A DNA stretch of 64,000 bases, taken from assembly GCA_963680875.1 (NCBI GenBank), contig OY804579.1, forward strand, positions 79,473,095 to 79,537,094, given 5' to 3'. Of the stretch, positions 25,306-37,049 are shown piece after piece. The notes under the pieces are model-generated. The model saw nothing but the letters and a program-made list of their open reading frames with translations, searched no databases and was not told the DNA's origin. The position numbers were made by a program, and so were the translations under genes. Every line of letters begins with the position of its first letter. Within the stretch, counting starts at the first letter, position 1. The DNA comes from Bathymodiolus brooksi (taxonomy: Eukaryota > Mollusca > Bivalvia > Mytilida > Modiolidae).

Positions 25306-25610
25306 TGTTTGATTTCTTCGTCGGTCAACTTTAAATTTTGTACAAACGTTTATTTTACATTTTGGAGATAAATTAGAGAATGTTCGAGTTGTCAGCATCA
25401 AAACATAAATATATTTAAAGTTTAAATAGCCCCAAGTTAAATCCATGTGTGGAAATTCTAACACTTTTGGAATTTACCTTTATTTAATTTTACATATTAC
25501 TGTCATTCCATAATATGAATCTGATGGACGAACTTTCAAAATCTAATAATCTCTAGATTATTCTTTGTTTTTTTTCTATAAAGAAACGTCATTGTTTACC
25601 GTCACGCTAT
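25306..25610. other. No gene recognised
   Basis: AT-rich sequence without coding signal or recognised repeat. Confidence 0.4.
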
Positions 25611-25764
25611 TACATGCAATGTTTGAATGCATAGCGGTGCCAAACACGTATTGTGTTGTGGTTTTTTTTTGTTAGTCTTCGTCTTGTGTACCCTATGTTG
25701 CCCGTTTCTTTGGATTGTCAATTGTTGGTTGCCCTTTGGTATTCTCTAACGTTTATTTAAAGAT
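25611..25764 (+). repeat. Dispersed repeat R4, copy 2
   Basis: Direct match to 24155-24300 with small indels. It sits immediately before an R3 fragment. Confidence 0.55.
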
Positions 25765-25905
25765 AATACATTCAGATGGCCAAAAGATGAAAGACGAAAA
25801 GACTAACAATGAATCACAAAACACAACACCGAAAACAAAGATCGGGCAACACGAACCCCACTAAAAACCGGGGATGAATTCAAACATACACTATGTACTG
25901 GAGAC
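25765..25905 (-). mobile_element. R3 3' fragment
   Basis: Plus-strand ATGGCCAAAAGATGAAAGAC, then GGGCAACACGAACCCCACTA, recurs at 32788-32880 and 35361-35450. It corresponds to the R3 3' region read from its end inward. No ORF portion is present. Confidence 0.6.
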
Positions 25906-25929
25906 GGATCAAAGGATCAACCTATAGAG

Positions 25930-26010
25930 CTATCCAGTGCGTGCCTGTGTATTGGATAGGGCGTACACTCTCGATGGGAGGTCAGATCCTGACAGTGGGA
26001 CATTGTAGTT
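25930..26010 (+). mobile_element. Possible decayed tRNA-like fragment
   Basis: TTGGATAGGGCGTACACTCT and CGATGGGAGGTCAGATCC resemble the A-box-to-B-box span of a tRNA-derived SINE head, but the B box lacks the TTCGA core. Only one copy is in the window, so this is tentative. Confidence 0.25.
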
Positions 26011-26105
26011 GAAGAGGTCTACGCTTCCAGCATGTTAGTCATCTTTGATAGCTTTTGAAAGAGTATGCGCTGTAGCCTCAACAAAAGGCTATATTTTCAG
26101 TTTCT

Positions 26106-29100
26106 ACTCAACTCTCAGATTATTGTGGTAGAGGTAGAACGTCCTTCCCGTGGTTGTCCTGTTTACTCAACTCTCAGATTATTGTGGTAGAGGTAGAACG
26201 TCCTTCCCGTGGTTGTCCTGTTTACTCAACTCTCAGATTATTGTGGTAGAGGTAGAACGTCCTTCCCGTGGTTGTCCTGTTTACTCAACTCCCAGATTAT
26301 TGTTGTAGAAGTAGAACGTCCTTCCCATGGTTGTCCTGTTTACTCAACTCTCAGATTATTGTGGTAGAAGTAGAACGTCCTTCCCGTGGTTGTCCTGTTT
26401 ACTCAACTCTCAGATTATTGTGGTAGAGGTAGAACGTCCTTCCCGTGGTTGTCCTGTTTACTCAACTCTCAGATTATTGTGGTAGAGGTAGAACGTCCTT
26501 CCCGTGGTTGTCCTGTTTACTCAACTCTCAGATTATTGTTGTAGATGTAGAACGTCCTTCCCGTGGTTGTCCTGTTTACTCAACTCTCAGATTATTGTGG
26601 TAGAGGTAGAACGTCCTTCCCGTGGTTGTCCTGTTTACTCAACTCTCAGATTATTGTGGTAGAGGTAGAACGTCCTTCCCGTGGTTGTCCTGTTTACTCA
26701 ACTCTCAGATTATTGTGGTAGAGGTAGAACGTCCTTCCCGTGGTTGTCCTGTTTACTCAACTCTCAGATTATTGTGGTAGAGGTAGAACGTCCTTCCCGT
26801 GGTTGTCCTGTTTACTCAACTCTCAGATTATTGTGGTAGAGGTAGAACGTCCTTCTCGTGGTTGTCCTGTTTACTCAACTCTCAGATTATTGTGGTAGAG
26901 GTAGAACGTCCTTCCCGTGGTTGTCCTGTTTACTCAACTCTCAGATTATTGTTGTAGAAGTAGAACGTCCTTCCCGTGGTTGTCCTGTTTACTCAACTCT
27001 CAGATTATTGTGGTAGAAGTAGAACGTCCTTCCCGTGGTTGTCCTGTTTACTCAACTCTCAGATTATTGTGGTAGAGGTAGAACGTCCTTCCCGTGGTTG
27101 TCCTGTTTACTCAACTCTCAGATTATTGTGGTAGAGGTAGAACGTCCTTCCCGTGGTTGTCCTGTTTACTCAACTCTCAGATTATTGTTGTAGATGTAGA
27201 ACGTCCTTCCCGTGGTTGTCCTGTTTACTCAACTCTCAGATTATTGTGGTAGAGGTAGAACGTCCTTCCCGTGGTTGTCCTGTTTACTCAACTCTCAGAT
27301 TATTGTGGTAGAGGTAGAACGTCCTTCCCGTGGTTGTCCTGTTTACTCAACTCTCAGATTATTGTGGTAGAGGTAGAACGTCCTTCCCGTGGTTGTCCTG
27401 TTTACTCAACTCTCAGATTATTGTGGTAGAAGTAGAACGTCCTTCCCGTGGTTGTCCTGTTTACTCAACTCTCAGATTATTGTGGTAGAGGTAGAACGTC
27501 CTTCCCGTGGTTGTCCTGTTTACTCAACTCTCAGATTATTGTGGTAGAGGTAGAACGTCCTTCCCGTGGTTGTCCTGTTTACTCAACTCTCAGATTACTG
27601 TTGCAGAAGTAGAACGTCCTTCCCGTGGTTGTCCTGTTTACTCAACTCTCAGATTATTTTGGTAGAGGTAGAACGTCCTTCCCGTAGTTGTCCTGTTTAC
27701 TCAACTCTCAGATTATTGTGGTAGAGGTAGAACGTCCTTCCCGTGGTTGTCCTGTTTACTCAACTCTCAGATTATTGTGGTAGAGGTAGAACGTCCTTCC
27801 CGTGGTTGTCCTGTTTACTCAACTCTCAGATTATTGTGGTAGAGGTAGAACGTCCTTCCCGTGGTTGTCCTGTTTACTCAACTCTCAGATTATTGTGGTA
27901 GAGGTAGAACGTCCTTCCCGTGGTTGTCCTGTTTACTCAACTCTCAGATTATTGTTGTAGAAGTAGAACATTCTTCCCGTGGTTGTCCTGTTTACTCAAC
28001 TCTCAGATTATTGTGGTAGAGGTAGAACGTCCTTCCCGTGGTTGTCCTGTTTACTCAACTCTCAGATTATTGTGGTAGAGGTAGAACGTCCTTCCCGTGG
28101 TTGTCCTGTTTACTCAACTCTCAGATTATTGTGGTAGAGGTAGAACGTCCTTCCCGTGGTTGTCCTGTTTACTCAACTCTCAGATTATTGTGGTAGAGGT
28201 AGAACGTCCTTCCCGTGGTTGTCCTGTTTACTCAACTCTCAGATTATTGTGGTAGAGGTAGAACGTCCTTCCCGTGGTTGTCCTGTTTACTCAACTCTCA
28301 GATTATTGTTGTAGAAGTAGAACGTCCTTCCCGTGGTTGTCCTGTTTACTCAACTCTCAGATTATTGTGGTAGAGGTAGAACGTCCTTCCCGTGGTTGTC
28401 CTGTTTACTCAACTCTCAGATTATTGTGGTAGAGGTAGAACGTCCTTCCCGTGGTTGTCCTGTTTACTCAACTCTCAGATTATTGTGGTAGAGGTAGAAC
28501 GTCCTTCCCGTGGTTGTCCTGTTTACTCAACTCTCAGATTATTGTGGTAGAGGTAGAACGTCCTTCCCGTGGTTGTCCTGTTTACTCAACTCTCAGATTA
28601 TTGTGGTAGAGGTAGAATGTCCTTCCCGTGGTTGTCCTGTTTACTCAACTCTCAGATTATTGTGGTAGAGGTAGAACGTCCTTCCCGTGGTTGTCCTGTT
28701 TACTCAACTCTCAGATTATTGTTGTAGAAGTAGAACGTCCTTCCCGTGGTTGTCCTGTTTACTCAACTCTCAGATTATTGTTGTAGATGTAGAACGTCCT
28801 TCCCGTGGTTGTCCTGTTTACTCAACTCTCAGATTATTGTGGTAGAGGTAGAACGTCCTTCCCGTGGTTGTCCTGTTTACTCAACTCTCAGATTATTGTT
28901 GTAGAAGTAGAACGTCCTTCCCGTGGTTGTCCTGTTTACTCAACTCTCAGATTATTGTTGTAGAAGTAGAACGTCCTTCCCGTGGTTGTCCTGTTTACTC
29001 AACTCTCAGATTATTGTGGTAGAGGTAGAACGTCCTTCCCGTGGTTGTCCTGTTTACTCAACTCTCAGATTATTGTGGTAGAGGTAGAACGTCCTTCCCG

Positions 29101-32005
29101 TGGTTGTCCTGTTTACTCAACTCTCAGATTATTGTTGTAGAAGTAGAACGTCCTTCCCGTGGTTGTCCTGTTTACTCAACTCTCAGATTATTGTTGTAGA
29201 CGTAGAACGTCCTTCCCGTGGTTGTCCTGTTTACTCAACTCTCAGATTATTGTGGTAGAGGTAGAACGTCCTTCCCGTGGTTGTCCTGTTTACTCAACTC
29301 TCAGATTATTGTTGTAGAAGTAGAACGTCCTTCCCGTGGTTGTCCTGTTTACTCAACTCTCAGATTATTGTTGTAGAAGTAGAACGTCCTTCCCGTGGTT
29401 GTCCTGTTTACTCAACTCTCAGATTATTGTGGTAGAGGTAGAACGTCCTTCTCGTGGTTGTCCTGTTTACTCAACTCTCAGATTATTGTTGTAGAAGTAG
29501 AACGTCCTTCCCGTGGTTGTCCTGTTTACTCAACTCTCAGATTATTGTTGTAGAAGTAGAACGTCCTTCCCGTGGTTGTCCTGTTTACTCAACTCTCAGA
29601 TTATTGTGGTAGAGGTAGAACGTCCTTCCCGTGGTTGTCCTGTTTACTCAACTCTCAGATTATTGTGGTAGAGGTAGAACGTCCTTCCCGTGGTTGTCCT
29701 GTTTACTCAACTCTCAGATTATTGTTGTAGAGGTAGAACGTCCTTCCCGTGGTTGTCCTGTTTACTCAACTCTCAGATTATTGTTGTAGAGGTAGAACGT
29801 CCTTCCCGTGGTTGTCCTGTTTACTCAACTCTCAGATTATTGTTGTAGAGGTAGAACGTCCTTCCCGTGGTTGTCCTGTTTACTCAACTCTCAGATTATT
29901 GTGGTAGAGGTAGAACGTCCTTCCCGTGGTTGTCCTGTTTACTCAACTCTCAGATTATTGTTGTAGAGGTAGAACGTCCTTCCCGTGGTTGTCCTGTTTA
30001 CTCAACTCTCAGATTATTGTTGTAGAAGTAGAACGTCCTTCCCGTGGTTGTCCTGTTTACTCAACTCTCAGATTATTGTTGTAGAAGTAGAACGTCCTTC
30101 CCGTGGTTGTCCTGTTTACTCAACTCTCAGATTATTGTTGTAGAGGTAGAACGTCCTTCCCGTGGTTGTCCTGTTTACTCAACTCTCAGATTATTGTTGT
30201 AGAAGTAGAACGTCCTTCCCGTGGTTGTCCTGTTTACTCAACTCTCAGATTATTGTGGTAGAAGTAGAACGTCCTTCCCGTGGTTGTCCTGTTTACTCAA
30301 CTCTCAGATTATTGTTGTAGAAGTAGAACGTCCTTCCCGTGGTTGTCCTGTTTACTCAACTCTCAGATTATTGTTGTAGAGGTAGAACGTCCTTCCCGTG
30401 GTTGTCCTGTTTACTCAACTCTCAGATTATTGTTGTAGAGGTAGAACGTCCTTCCCGTGGTTGTCCTGTTTACTCAACTCTCAGATTATTGTTGTAGAGG
30501 TAGAACGTCCTTCCCGTGGTTGTCCTGTTTACTCAACTCTCAGATTATTGTGGTAGAGGTAGAACGTCCTTCCCGTGGTTGTCCTGTTTACTCAACTCTC
30601 AGATTATTGTGGTAGAAGTAGAACGTCCTTCCCGTGGTTGTCCTGTTTACTCAACTCTCAGATTATTGTTGTAGAGGTAGAACGTCCTTCCCGTGGTTGT
30701 CCTGTTTACTCAACTCTCATATTATTGTGGTAGAAGAAGAACGTCCTTCCCGTGGTTGTCCTGTCTACTCAACTCTCAGATTATTGTGGTAGAGGTAGAA
30801 CGTCCTTCCCGTGGTTGTCCTGTTTACTCAACTCTCAGATTATTGTGGTAGAGGTAGAACGTCCTTCCCGTGGTTGTCCTGTTTACTCAACTCTCAGATT
30901 ATTGTTGTAGAAGTAGAACGTCCTTCCCGTGGTTGTCCTGTTTACTCAACTCTCAGATTATTGTTGTAGAGGTAGAACGTCCTTCCCGTGGTTGTCCTGT
31001 TTACTCAACTCTCAGATTATTGTGGTAGAAGTAGAACGTCCTTCCCGTGGTTGTCCTGTCTACTCAACTCTCAGATTATTGTGGTAGAGGTAGAACGTCC
31101 TTCCCGTGGTTGTCCTGTTTACTCAACTCTCAGATTATTGTGGTAGAGGTAGAACGTCCTTCCCGTGGTTGTCCTGTTTACTCAAATCTCAGATTATTGT
31201 GGTAGAGGTAGAACGTCCTTCCCGTGGTTGTCCTGTTTACTCAACTCTCAGATTATTGTTGTAGAGGTAGAACGTCCTTCCCGTGGTTGTCCTGTTTACT
31301 CAACTCTCAGATTATTGTTGTAGAGGTAGAACGTCCTTCCCGTGGTTGTCCTGTTTACTCAACTCTCAGATTATTGTTGTAGAAGTAGAACGTCCTTCCC
31401 GTGGTTGTCCTGTTTACTCAACTCTCAGATTATTGTGGTAGAGGTAGAACGTCCTTCCCGTGGTTGTCCTGTTTACTCAACTCTCAGATTATTGTTGTAG
31501 AGGTAGAACGTCCTTCCCGTGGTTGTCCTGTTTACTCAACTCTCAGATTATTGTTGTAGAAGTAGAACGTCCTTCCCGTGGTTGTCCTGTTTACTCAACT
31601 CTCAGATTATTGTGGTAGAAGTAGAACGTCCTTCCCGTGGTTGTCCTGTTTACTCAACTCTCAGATTATTGTGGTAGAGGTAGAACGTCCTTCCCGTGGT
31701 TGTCCTGTTTACTCAACTCTCAGATTATTGTGGTAGAGGTAGAACGTCCTTCCCGTGGTTGTCCTGTTTACTCAACTCTCAGATTATTGTTGTAGAAGTA
31801 GAACGTCCTTCCCGTGGTTGTCCTGTTTACTCAACTCTCAGATTATTGTGGTAGAGGTAGAACGTCCTTCCCGTGGTTGTCCTGTTTACTCAACTCTCAG
31901 ATTATTGTTGTAGAAGTAGAACGTCCTTCCCGTGGTTGTCCTGTTTACTCAACTCTCAGATTATTGTGGTAGAGGTAGAACGTCCTTCCCGTGGTTGTCC
32001 TGTTC
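26106..32005 (+). repeat. 59-bp satellite array, 100 units
   Basis: Head-to-tail repeats of exactly 59 bp, each beginning ACTCAACTCTCAGATTATTG and containing GTAGAACGTCCTTCCCGTGG. Unit starts fall at 26106 + 59n up to 31947 (n = 99), so there is no net length change over 5.9 kb. The main variation is a small cassette just after ATTATTG: TGGTAGAGG, TTGTAGAAG, TTGTAGAGG, TGGTAGAAG or TTGTAGATG. All frames contain stops. Unlike the two other large arrays, no single-copy relative of the unit is visible in the window. R3 and R4 fragments and a possible tRNA-like remnant lie just to the left. Confidence 0.97.
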
Positions 32006-32756
32006 TTCCCTCTATTTGTAGTGTTAATAAATGTTGAACTTGTTCTCGTCCTGAATACTGGCATAATGAATATAATATTTAACACAAGACGTTAAGGAAC
32101 AAACAACAACAACCAAATGCTTTACCAGAACTAAAGGTGATCTGGATAACGGTGTCAAATATGTGGACATCGTGTATTATTACAATCATTCACTTGTGTT
32201 CTACTTATCAATTGCACAAACTTCCACAAGGAAAACAACTAATTCTGTAATATATCTGGATTATAATACATATTATCTTATCAATATGTCATTCATTTAC
32301 CTTAGATCTACGTTCTAGCTGTCACGGACTTCTTTTTTGTGTACTGATAAGCTATGTTATACTTAATTACTTAAAAATTTGTTTTTATACATTCGGTTTG
32401 TTATTCGTCCTTTGTTTTGGTTATAACTGTATTAGTATACAGTTGATTAAAACGTATTCTCCCGTGTGCTAACATGATGGTCATTGAGAGACAGATTAAG
32501 GAAATTACATTAATAATTGACCATATTTTTTTGGTTTTAATTTCACCTGGGACATAGTGTGTATAAACTAACTCGACATACGTCAAAATTATAACACATC
32601 ACTTAATTTCCTGTCAGCAATGCATTTCAAATGATGTGTTGGTAAACATGTATCAGTGATATGGTGTTAATGGTTTTTTTTTGGTTCTGCATACTCAAGT
32701 CCATACAAACATATACCCTGTCAAGAAGAGTTTGAAGATGCCAAAGGGATAATGTG
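32006..32756. other. No gene recognised
   Basis: AT-rich sequence right of the 59-bp array. Two frames of about 62 codons on the minus strand have no splice or protein-like support. Confidence 0.4.
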
Positions 32757-32962
32757 AATTCGTAAATCGAAGAAGGACAGACAACAAAATGGCCAAAAGA
32801 AAAAGAACAAACGGACAAACAACGATCTACAAAGCATTACACATAAAACTCAAGATCGAGTAACACGAACCCCACTAAAATCATGTGGTGAACTCATGTG
32901 ACCAGGAAGGGTAAGACGTTCCTGCTCCACTAGTGGCACCAGTCGTGTTACTCATTTAACAG
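32757..32962 (-). mobile_element. R3 3' fragment
   Basis: Plus strand runs GGACAGACAACAAAATGGCC, ACACGAACCCCACTAAAATC and GTGGCACCAGTCGTGTTACT, the same order as at 35350-35525. This is the unexpanded form of the region that became the 28-bp array at 20196-23290. Confidence 0.7.
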
Positions 32963-33289
32963 TTATCAAACTTCATTGATTTGTACAGTAACGTTTTTGG
33001 GCTATGAAGCAAAACAGTAGTTGTTGACAACAAATGGTCTGGTCGTACTGCACACCAGCATATAGTCTTCACTACCAAACAAAATTGCACATGAATTTAA
33101 TCACACCATGAAAAAAGATGGCTAAACAATTCACCCAATATCAACAAAACAAACAAAGACCTCCAAGCTCAAAACATTGGACACAAACAAAAAGACCACG
33201 ACATATGACGATAAAACCACCGTTGGTTTAGGGAAGGTACAAACGTGAGGCGATGTTAAATCTTTTTGGACATTAGTGATTTGCATGTA
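32963..33289. other. No gene recognised
   Basis: No coding or repeat signal beyond weak similarity to R5 at its right edge. Confidence 0.35.
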
Positions 33290-33430
33290 TATATAAAGAA
33301 GGGATGGTTGTTCTGTTGGTATTTCTGGGTTTAGAGGTTTCTGCTTTGAGAGAGAAGTGGTCCGCATTTTCCTGGTTGGTAATATAGTTGACCATTACTG
33401 TTTTACTTTTCTGTTTTCAAAATGCACCAA
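33290..33430 (+). repeat. Dispersed repeat R5, diverged copy
   Basis: Weak match to 37540-37650 and 61460-61560 (shared TTTAGAGGTTTCTGCTTTGA-like and GTTGACCATTACTGTTT blocks). Non-coding. Confidence 0.35.
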
Positions 33431-33867
33431 ATGAATAAGTACATATTCTATGTTTAATATCCAGAACAGTGATAATGCGTTCCAAAATTACCGGACATAT
33501 TAAAGTATGGTATCAGACAAAATCAATGTTAGGTTAGCGTTATTATTGCTTATCGTCACTTTTAGAGAGAGCTTTTTTTTTAACAATTATATCGTGACTC
33601 TTATTTGAGGATGATTGCCCGTACAGTGATAACGAACTGATATGTGTGATCCCAAACTATTGGTAGGTGCATACCGTGTATGGAAATCTTAACACTAGGT
33701 AGTGTCTGGGTGTCAACTCAAGTAAGTGTTGTAAGGCTTGTGATCAGCAATCAACTACTCATGCCATTAATTCAATGTTTGTTTCAAAGGTTTACACTGA
33801 ACGTTTTGTAGACAAACAAAAGGCGATCATGTGAGGATCATCCTTTAAATATTTTCTTTTCTTTTTG
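33431..33867. other. No gene recognised
   Basis: No coding signal or recognised repeat. Confidence 0.4.
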
Positions 33868-34028
33868 CTCTATATATGTTTTTTGTTTTTTTTTTTGTTT
33901 TTTTTTTTTTGTTTTTTTTTTTTTCTTTTTTTTTTCGTTTTTTTTGGGGGGGGGGGTTCTGTTTCTGTTTTTCGCTTTTGTTTTCTTCGTTTTGTTTCTG
34001 TTTTTCTTTGTTTTTGTTTTTGTCTGAA
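33868..34028 (+). repeat. Polypyrimidine tract with a 12-G run
   Basis: About 80 bases of T-runs broken by single G or C, then 12 consecutive G at about 33946-33957, then T-rich CTGTTT/GTTTT repeats. Low-complexity DNA able to adopt unusual structures. Lysine-rich or phenylalanine-rich frames over it are artefacts. Confidence 0.9.
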
Positions 34029-34799
34029 CCAAATATATATAATATATTCTGCAAAACAGAAGTTCGATTTACAACCAATAACATAATATATATTCAATAT
34101 TTTTATGCACTGACAAAATTAAAAGAAATGTCATGAATATGTATGACCATCTAAATCTCAAGAATCATGTGACCATTGCGCGCACCTACGTCATCATTAC
34201 GATTTTGGACAGGGTGATGGAAAAATCCCGAATAATATTATATAACGATATTCTAAGTTTTCAATTAATTGTACATGTAATTGTACTTTTATGTCAAAAT
34301 TGATTAGACAACTTCCAATAATTCAACATTTTGAATTGAATTCATTACATTTTTGTAATATATTTCAAGACTAAATTTTTATTAATGTTAAATTCTTGGC
34401 ACTTCTATTATTAATATATTCAGTGAAAATTTAAAAAATTCAAAACTCGATATCTTTAGGGAATTTACTGACTTGTGTATGGGGTGTAATTTGAATATTT
34501 AATATTTATTAGTTTTGTGGCCCCTAATTATACCACTGATAACTTATTCATAGCTAACTTTTCTCATTTATTTCAATAATTGAATAAAACAAAACAAAGA
34601 AGATATCTCTCTTAACACCAATTTATTATTCTAAAATTACCGATTTTAATCATATATTTAATACTTTGCTACATCAACATGGGGGAATCGACATTAATAT
34701 TCATATTTCAGAAATATGAAACTTGTGAAGAAGAAATGGAAAAGTGATACATGGGAATGTCATCTGATGAACAATATTCTTTAAGAGCCTTAAAACTAA
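34029..34799. other. AT-rich, no gene recognised
   Basis: Very AT-rich sequence without coding signal. Confidence 0.4.
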
Positions 34800-34910
34800 A
34801 ATATTAATGCCTGGGGACAATTCTAATTCTTGTATAAGTGTAAGTTTCTGGAATAACCTTCATCAGGTATGCTCATTATCGAATGATTGTAAAGTTAAAT
34901 TCTACAGATG
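34800..34910 (+). mobile_element. R1 copy, unexpanded
   Basis: Contains the R1 core GTTTCTGGAATAACCTTCAT, then CAGGTATGCTCATTATCGAA and TGATTGTAAAG. This is one copy of the segment that is tandemly amplified at 1429-15238. TGGAA and TTGTAAAG flank the core at a spacing of about 39 bp. Confidence 0.7.
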
Positions 34911-35084
34911 TATACACCGAACAATCTGTTTATCTCTACATTTTCGTTTGATCATTACTCTTTTCGAATGAGACAGTTCTTACGCCTGAGGTAGTGTATT
35001 GTAGAGTTCATAACTATAGGATATACTCTAATGAATATAGACAATTCTAGTATGACGACGGTAGTATTCAGTGTATACTAATAT

Positions 35085-35240
35085 AAAGGTAGATATCAAT
35101 AGTAATGCCCACGATACGCTTCTGGAATAATCTTTTATCAGGTACGCTCAAAGTCAAATAATTTAAAAATCTTTCTGAGCAAGAAATCAGTCAAAACGGC
35201 ATAAACAGCATAGCCAAAATCGGCTAAGTTCACCTAAATA
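35085..35240 (+). mobile_element. R1 copy with right-hand extension
   Basis: R1 core at about 35122-35165 (CTTCTGGAATAATC, CAGGTACGCTCAAAG), followed by CAAATAATTTAAAAATC, which matches the right flank of the big array. Further on, CATAGCCAAAATCGGCTAAG matches the reverse complement of 57660-57680. This defines about 130 bp of R1 downstream of the core. Confidence 0.7.
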
Positions 35241-35344
35241 TGTCCTCTATTCTCGTAGCATGATAAGTGATATGTTGTGGTTCCCATGTGAGATGATCTT
35301 TTCGGAGATCGTCATGGTAGTTTATATTAGGACCACCTGTATTG

Positions 35345-35830
35345 ACCAAGTACAGACAATATAATGGCTAAGAGAAAAGGGACAATTAACGATGATCCAC
35401 AAAACATGATACACAAAAACTAAAGATTGACAAACCCGAACCTCACTAAGAACCGTGGGTAAACTGAGGTGCTACTAAATTGAAGGTGATTCCTGCTCCA
35501 TGAGTGACACCAGTCGTGTTACTCTTACTGCAAACCCAGTAATAAGTCATTTGAACGAGGAAAGGGTTGGATCGTGATTATGACAAACGGAACATAGACG
35601 TGGTCACTTGTGACACAAATATTCCGTAATGGCTAACCAAGTCATGGTGGCGATCGTACAACTTTTCGACATTAGGAATCTTTGGATCATGCAGCTTCCT
35701 TTTTAGCAGCAACCAAGATGATCATGATAGAAAATATAAAGTCTGGCAACTGAGAGATGTAAACTCCATAAGCCTGCTGGATTGTTGCTACATATAAAGT
35801 GTAAATAGCCATTACTCTAGCTCTATCTTA
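35345..35830 (-). mobile_element. R3 retroelement 3' end with ORF remnant
   Basis: Minus-strand copy that includes the C-terminal coding part (35578-35795) and the 3' non-coding block (35345-35577) shared with 23291-23440, 32757-32962 and 41583-41690. The block ends, on the minus strand, in the sequence that is tandemly expanded as the 28-bp satellite elsewhere. Confidence 0.75.
35578..35795 (-). pseudogene. R3 reverse-transcriptase ORF, C-terminal part, frameshifted
   Basis: Minus-strand reading from 35795 gives AYGVYISQL, then in a second frame FYHDHLG, then KRKLHDP and VEKLYDRHHDLVSHYG followed by IFVSQVTTSMFRLS and a TAA at 35580-35578. The order matches the C-terminus of the mussel RT family I recall: AYGVYISQL block, YHDFL block, KFYGRHHDL block, and SQM-TDMFRLS end. 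At least two frame changes make it inactive. The catalytic core lies upstream and is not present. Confidence 0.68.
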
Positions 35831-36394
35831 AATAGTTTCTTCTTTTAAAGTCTTTGATTATTATTGACTCTGATTCTTGTCAAATCATCTAAAATAGATT
35901 CAAGGTCATAAAAAATCACATAAAAATCTAGTCAAGTTCTCTATTAATATAATAATCAGCTCATCAATTGAATAAATGTAGAACAACAATAAAAGCGTTG
36001 TTCCATTACGTTAATTTGAGTCTACATGTTAGTATAAAATTGGATATTCTTTCATGTTCATTTATAACATCCATATCTTTTCTTACTAAATGAAAAACTA
36101 GTACTTGTTTTACCTAGTATCGATATTTCTGCCACTTTTCAGATTTTTGTAAAAATCAACCTCTTTCTCTCCCAGTATAATAATATCATAAATATGAAAT
36201 CTCATAAAACATTTTAAGTGGTTCTACGTGTTTGTTTGATTAAGAAAATAACGTGAACAAATTCCCATTATCTAGTTTTCATAATGAAATAAAATAGTAT
36301 TAAAACTAACCAAAAATATAGTTTTACCATTAACTAATTAACGTAATCGTTCAGTCCTGACTTTCTATCCAACAGCTTGAAGATTTAACATAAA
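35831..36394. other. Mostly unannotated; R6 fragment at 35965-36065
   Basis: 35965-36065 (AATGTAGAACAACAATAAAA, then TTCATGTTCATTTATAA) resembles 38120-38210 and forms family R6. The remainder has no recognised gene or repeat. Confidence 0.45.
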
Positions 36395-36505
36395 TACATA
36401 AAATTGTTTTGGTTATATATATTTTGACTATGAGGGTAGTTGATGAAGGTTATTCCAGAAACAGGTCATGCGCACCAAATTACATATCTACGTGTTTATT
36501 AGCAT
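36395..36505 (-). mobile_element. R1 copy, unexpanded, reversed
   Basis: The reverse complement shows CGCATGACCTGTTTCTGGAA and TAACCTTCATCAACTACCCT, and then CATAGTCAAAA. The upstream block, seen on the plus strand as ATATCTACGTGTTTATT, is shared with 49645-49665. Confidence 0.7.
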
Positions 36506-36769
36506 CTCAAAAACTGAAAATGAGAAAATGAGTAGGAGGAATGTAATGGTGACTTTTGTTAATGGTGACTGACTCGAACATGTTGAATTACACAAAAGGA
36601 TCTGCTCATGGTGGTCAGAATAGCAAGTTCTGTAGATAAATCTACGACGAATGCCTTAGAACTCTCTGCTAATGAACCTCCTGTTTACTGTTATTAACTG
36701 TTATAGACGATGGGTCAGTGTTTTCAGAGAAGACTTCTACAACATTTTGCCTCTAAAGTGTAATTTGAT
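36506..36769. other. No gene recognised
   Basis: No coding signal. A GATT microsatellite at 36768-36780 is probably the tail of the adjacent SINE. Confidence 0.4.
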
Positions 36770-36930
36770 TGATTGATTGATTTTTGGTGTTTAACGCCAC
36801 TTTCAGCAATATTTCAGCTATATCATGGCGACCAGTTTTAGTGGTGGAAGAAGCCGGAGTACCTAGAGAGAACCACCGACCATGGGCAAGCAACTGGTAA
36901 ACTTTATCACTTGCGGCTGCGAGTCCAATT
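36770..36930 (-). mobile_element. SINE-B variant, 5'-truncated
   Basis: Minus strand. The 3' part (plus strand TTTAACGCCACTTTCAGCAA) and body (GAGAACCACCGACCATGGGC) are present. The head differs from other SINE-B copies (GGCTGCGAGTCC) and resembles 15728-15870, which suggests a subfamily. The tail is (GATT)n on the plus strand. Confidence 0.65.
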
Positions 36931-37049
36931 TGATAAACTATTTCATGTAGGTTTTGTGCAGGTTTGCTTAATATTTTAAGCCAATCAAAGGCTATTGTTT
37001 CCTGTAGCGACCATATTAGATGTAGAGGCGAAACAAATACTTTATATAG

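Noticed and set aside
26106..32005. CRISPR-like array
   Set aside because: There are no unique spacers between repeats; the 59-bp units are contiguous and the host is eukaryotic. The same holds for the 28-, 29- and 39-bp arrays.
33838..34136. Lysine-rich and phenylalanine-rich ORFs
   Set aside because: Direct translation of a T/A homopolymer tract in several frames.
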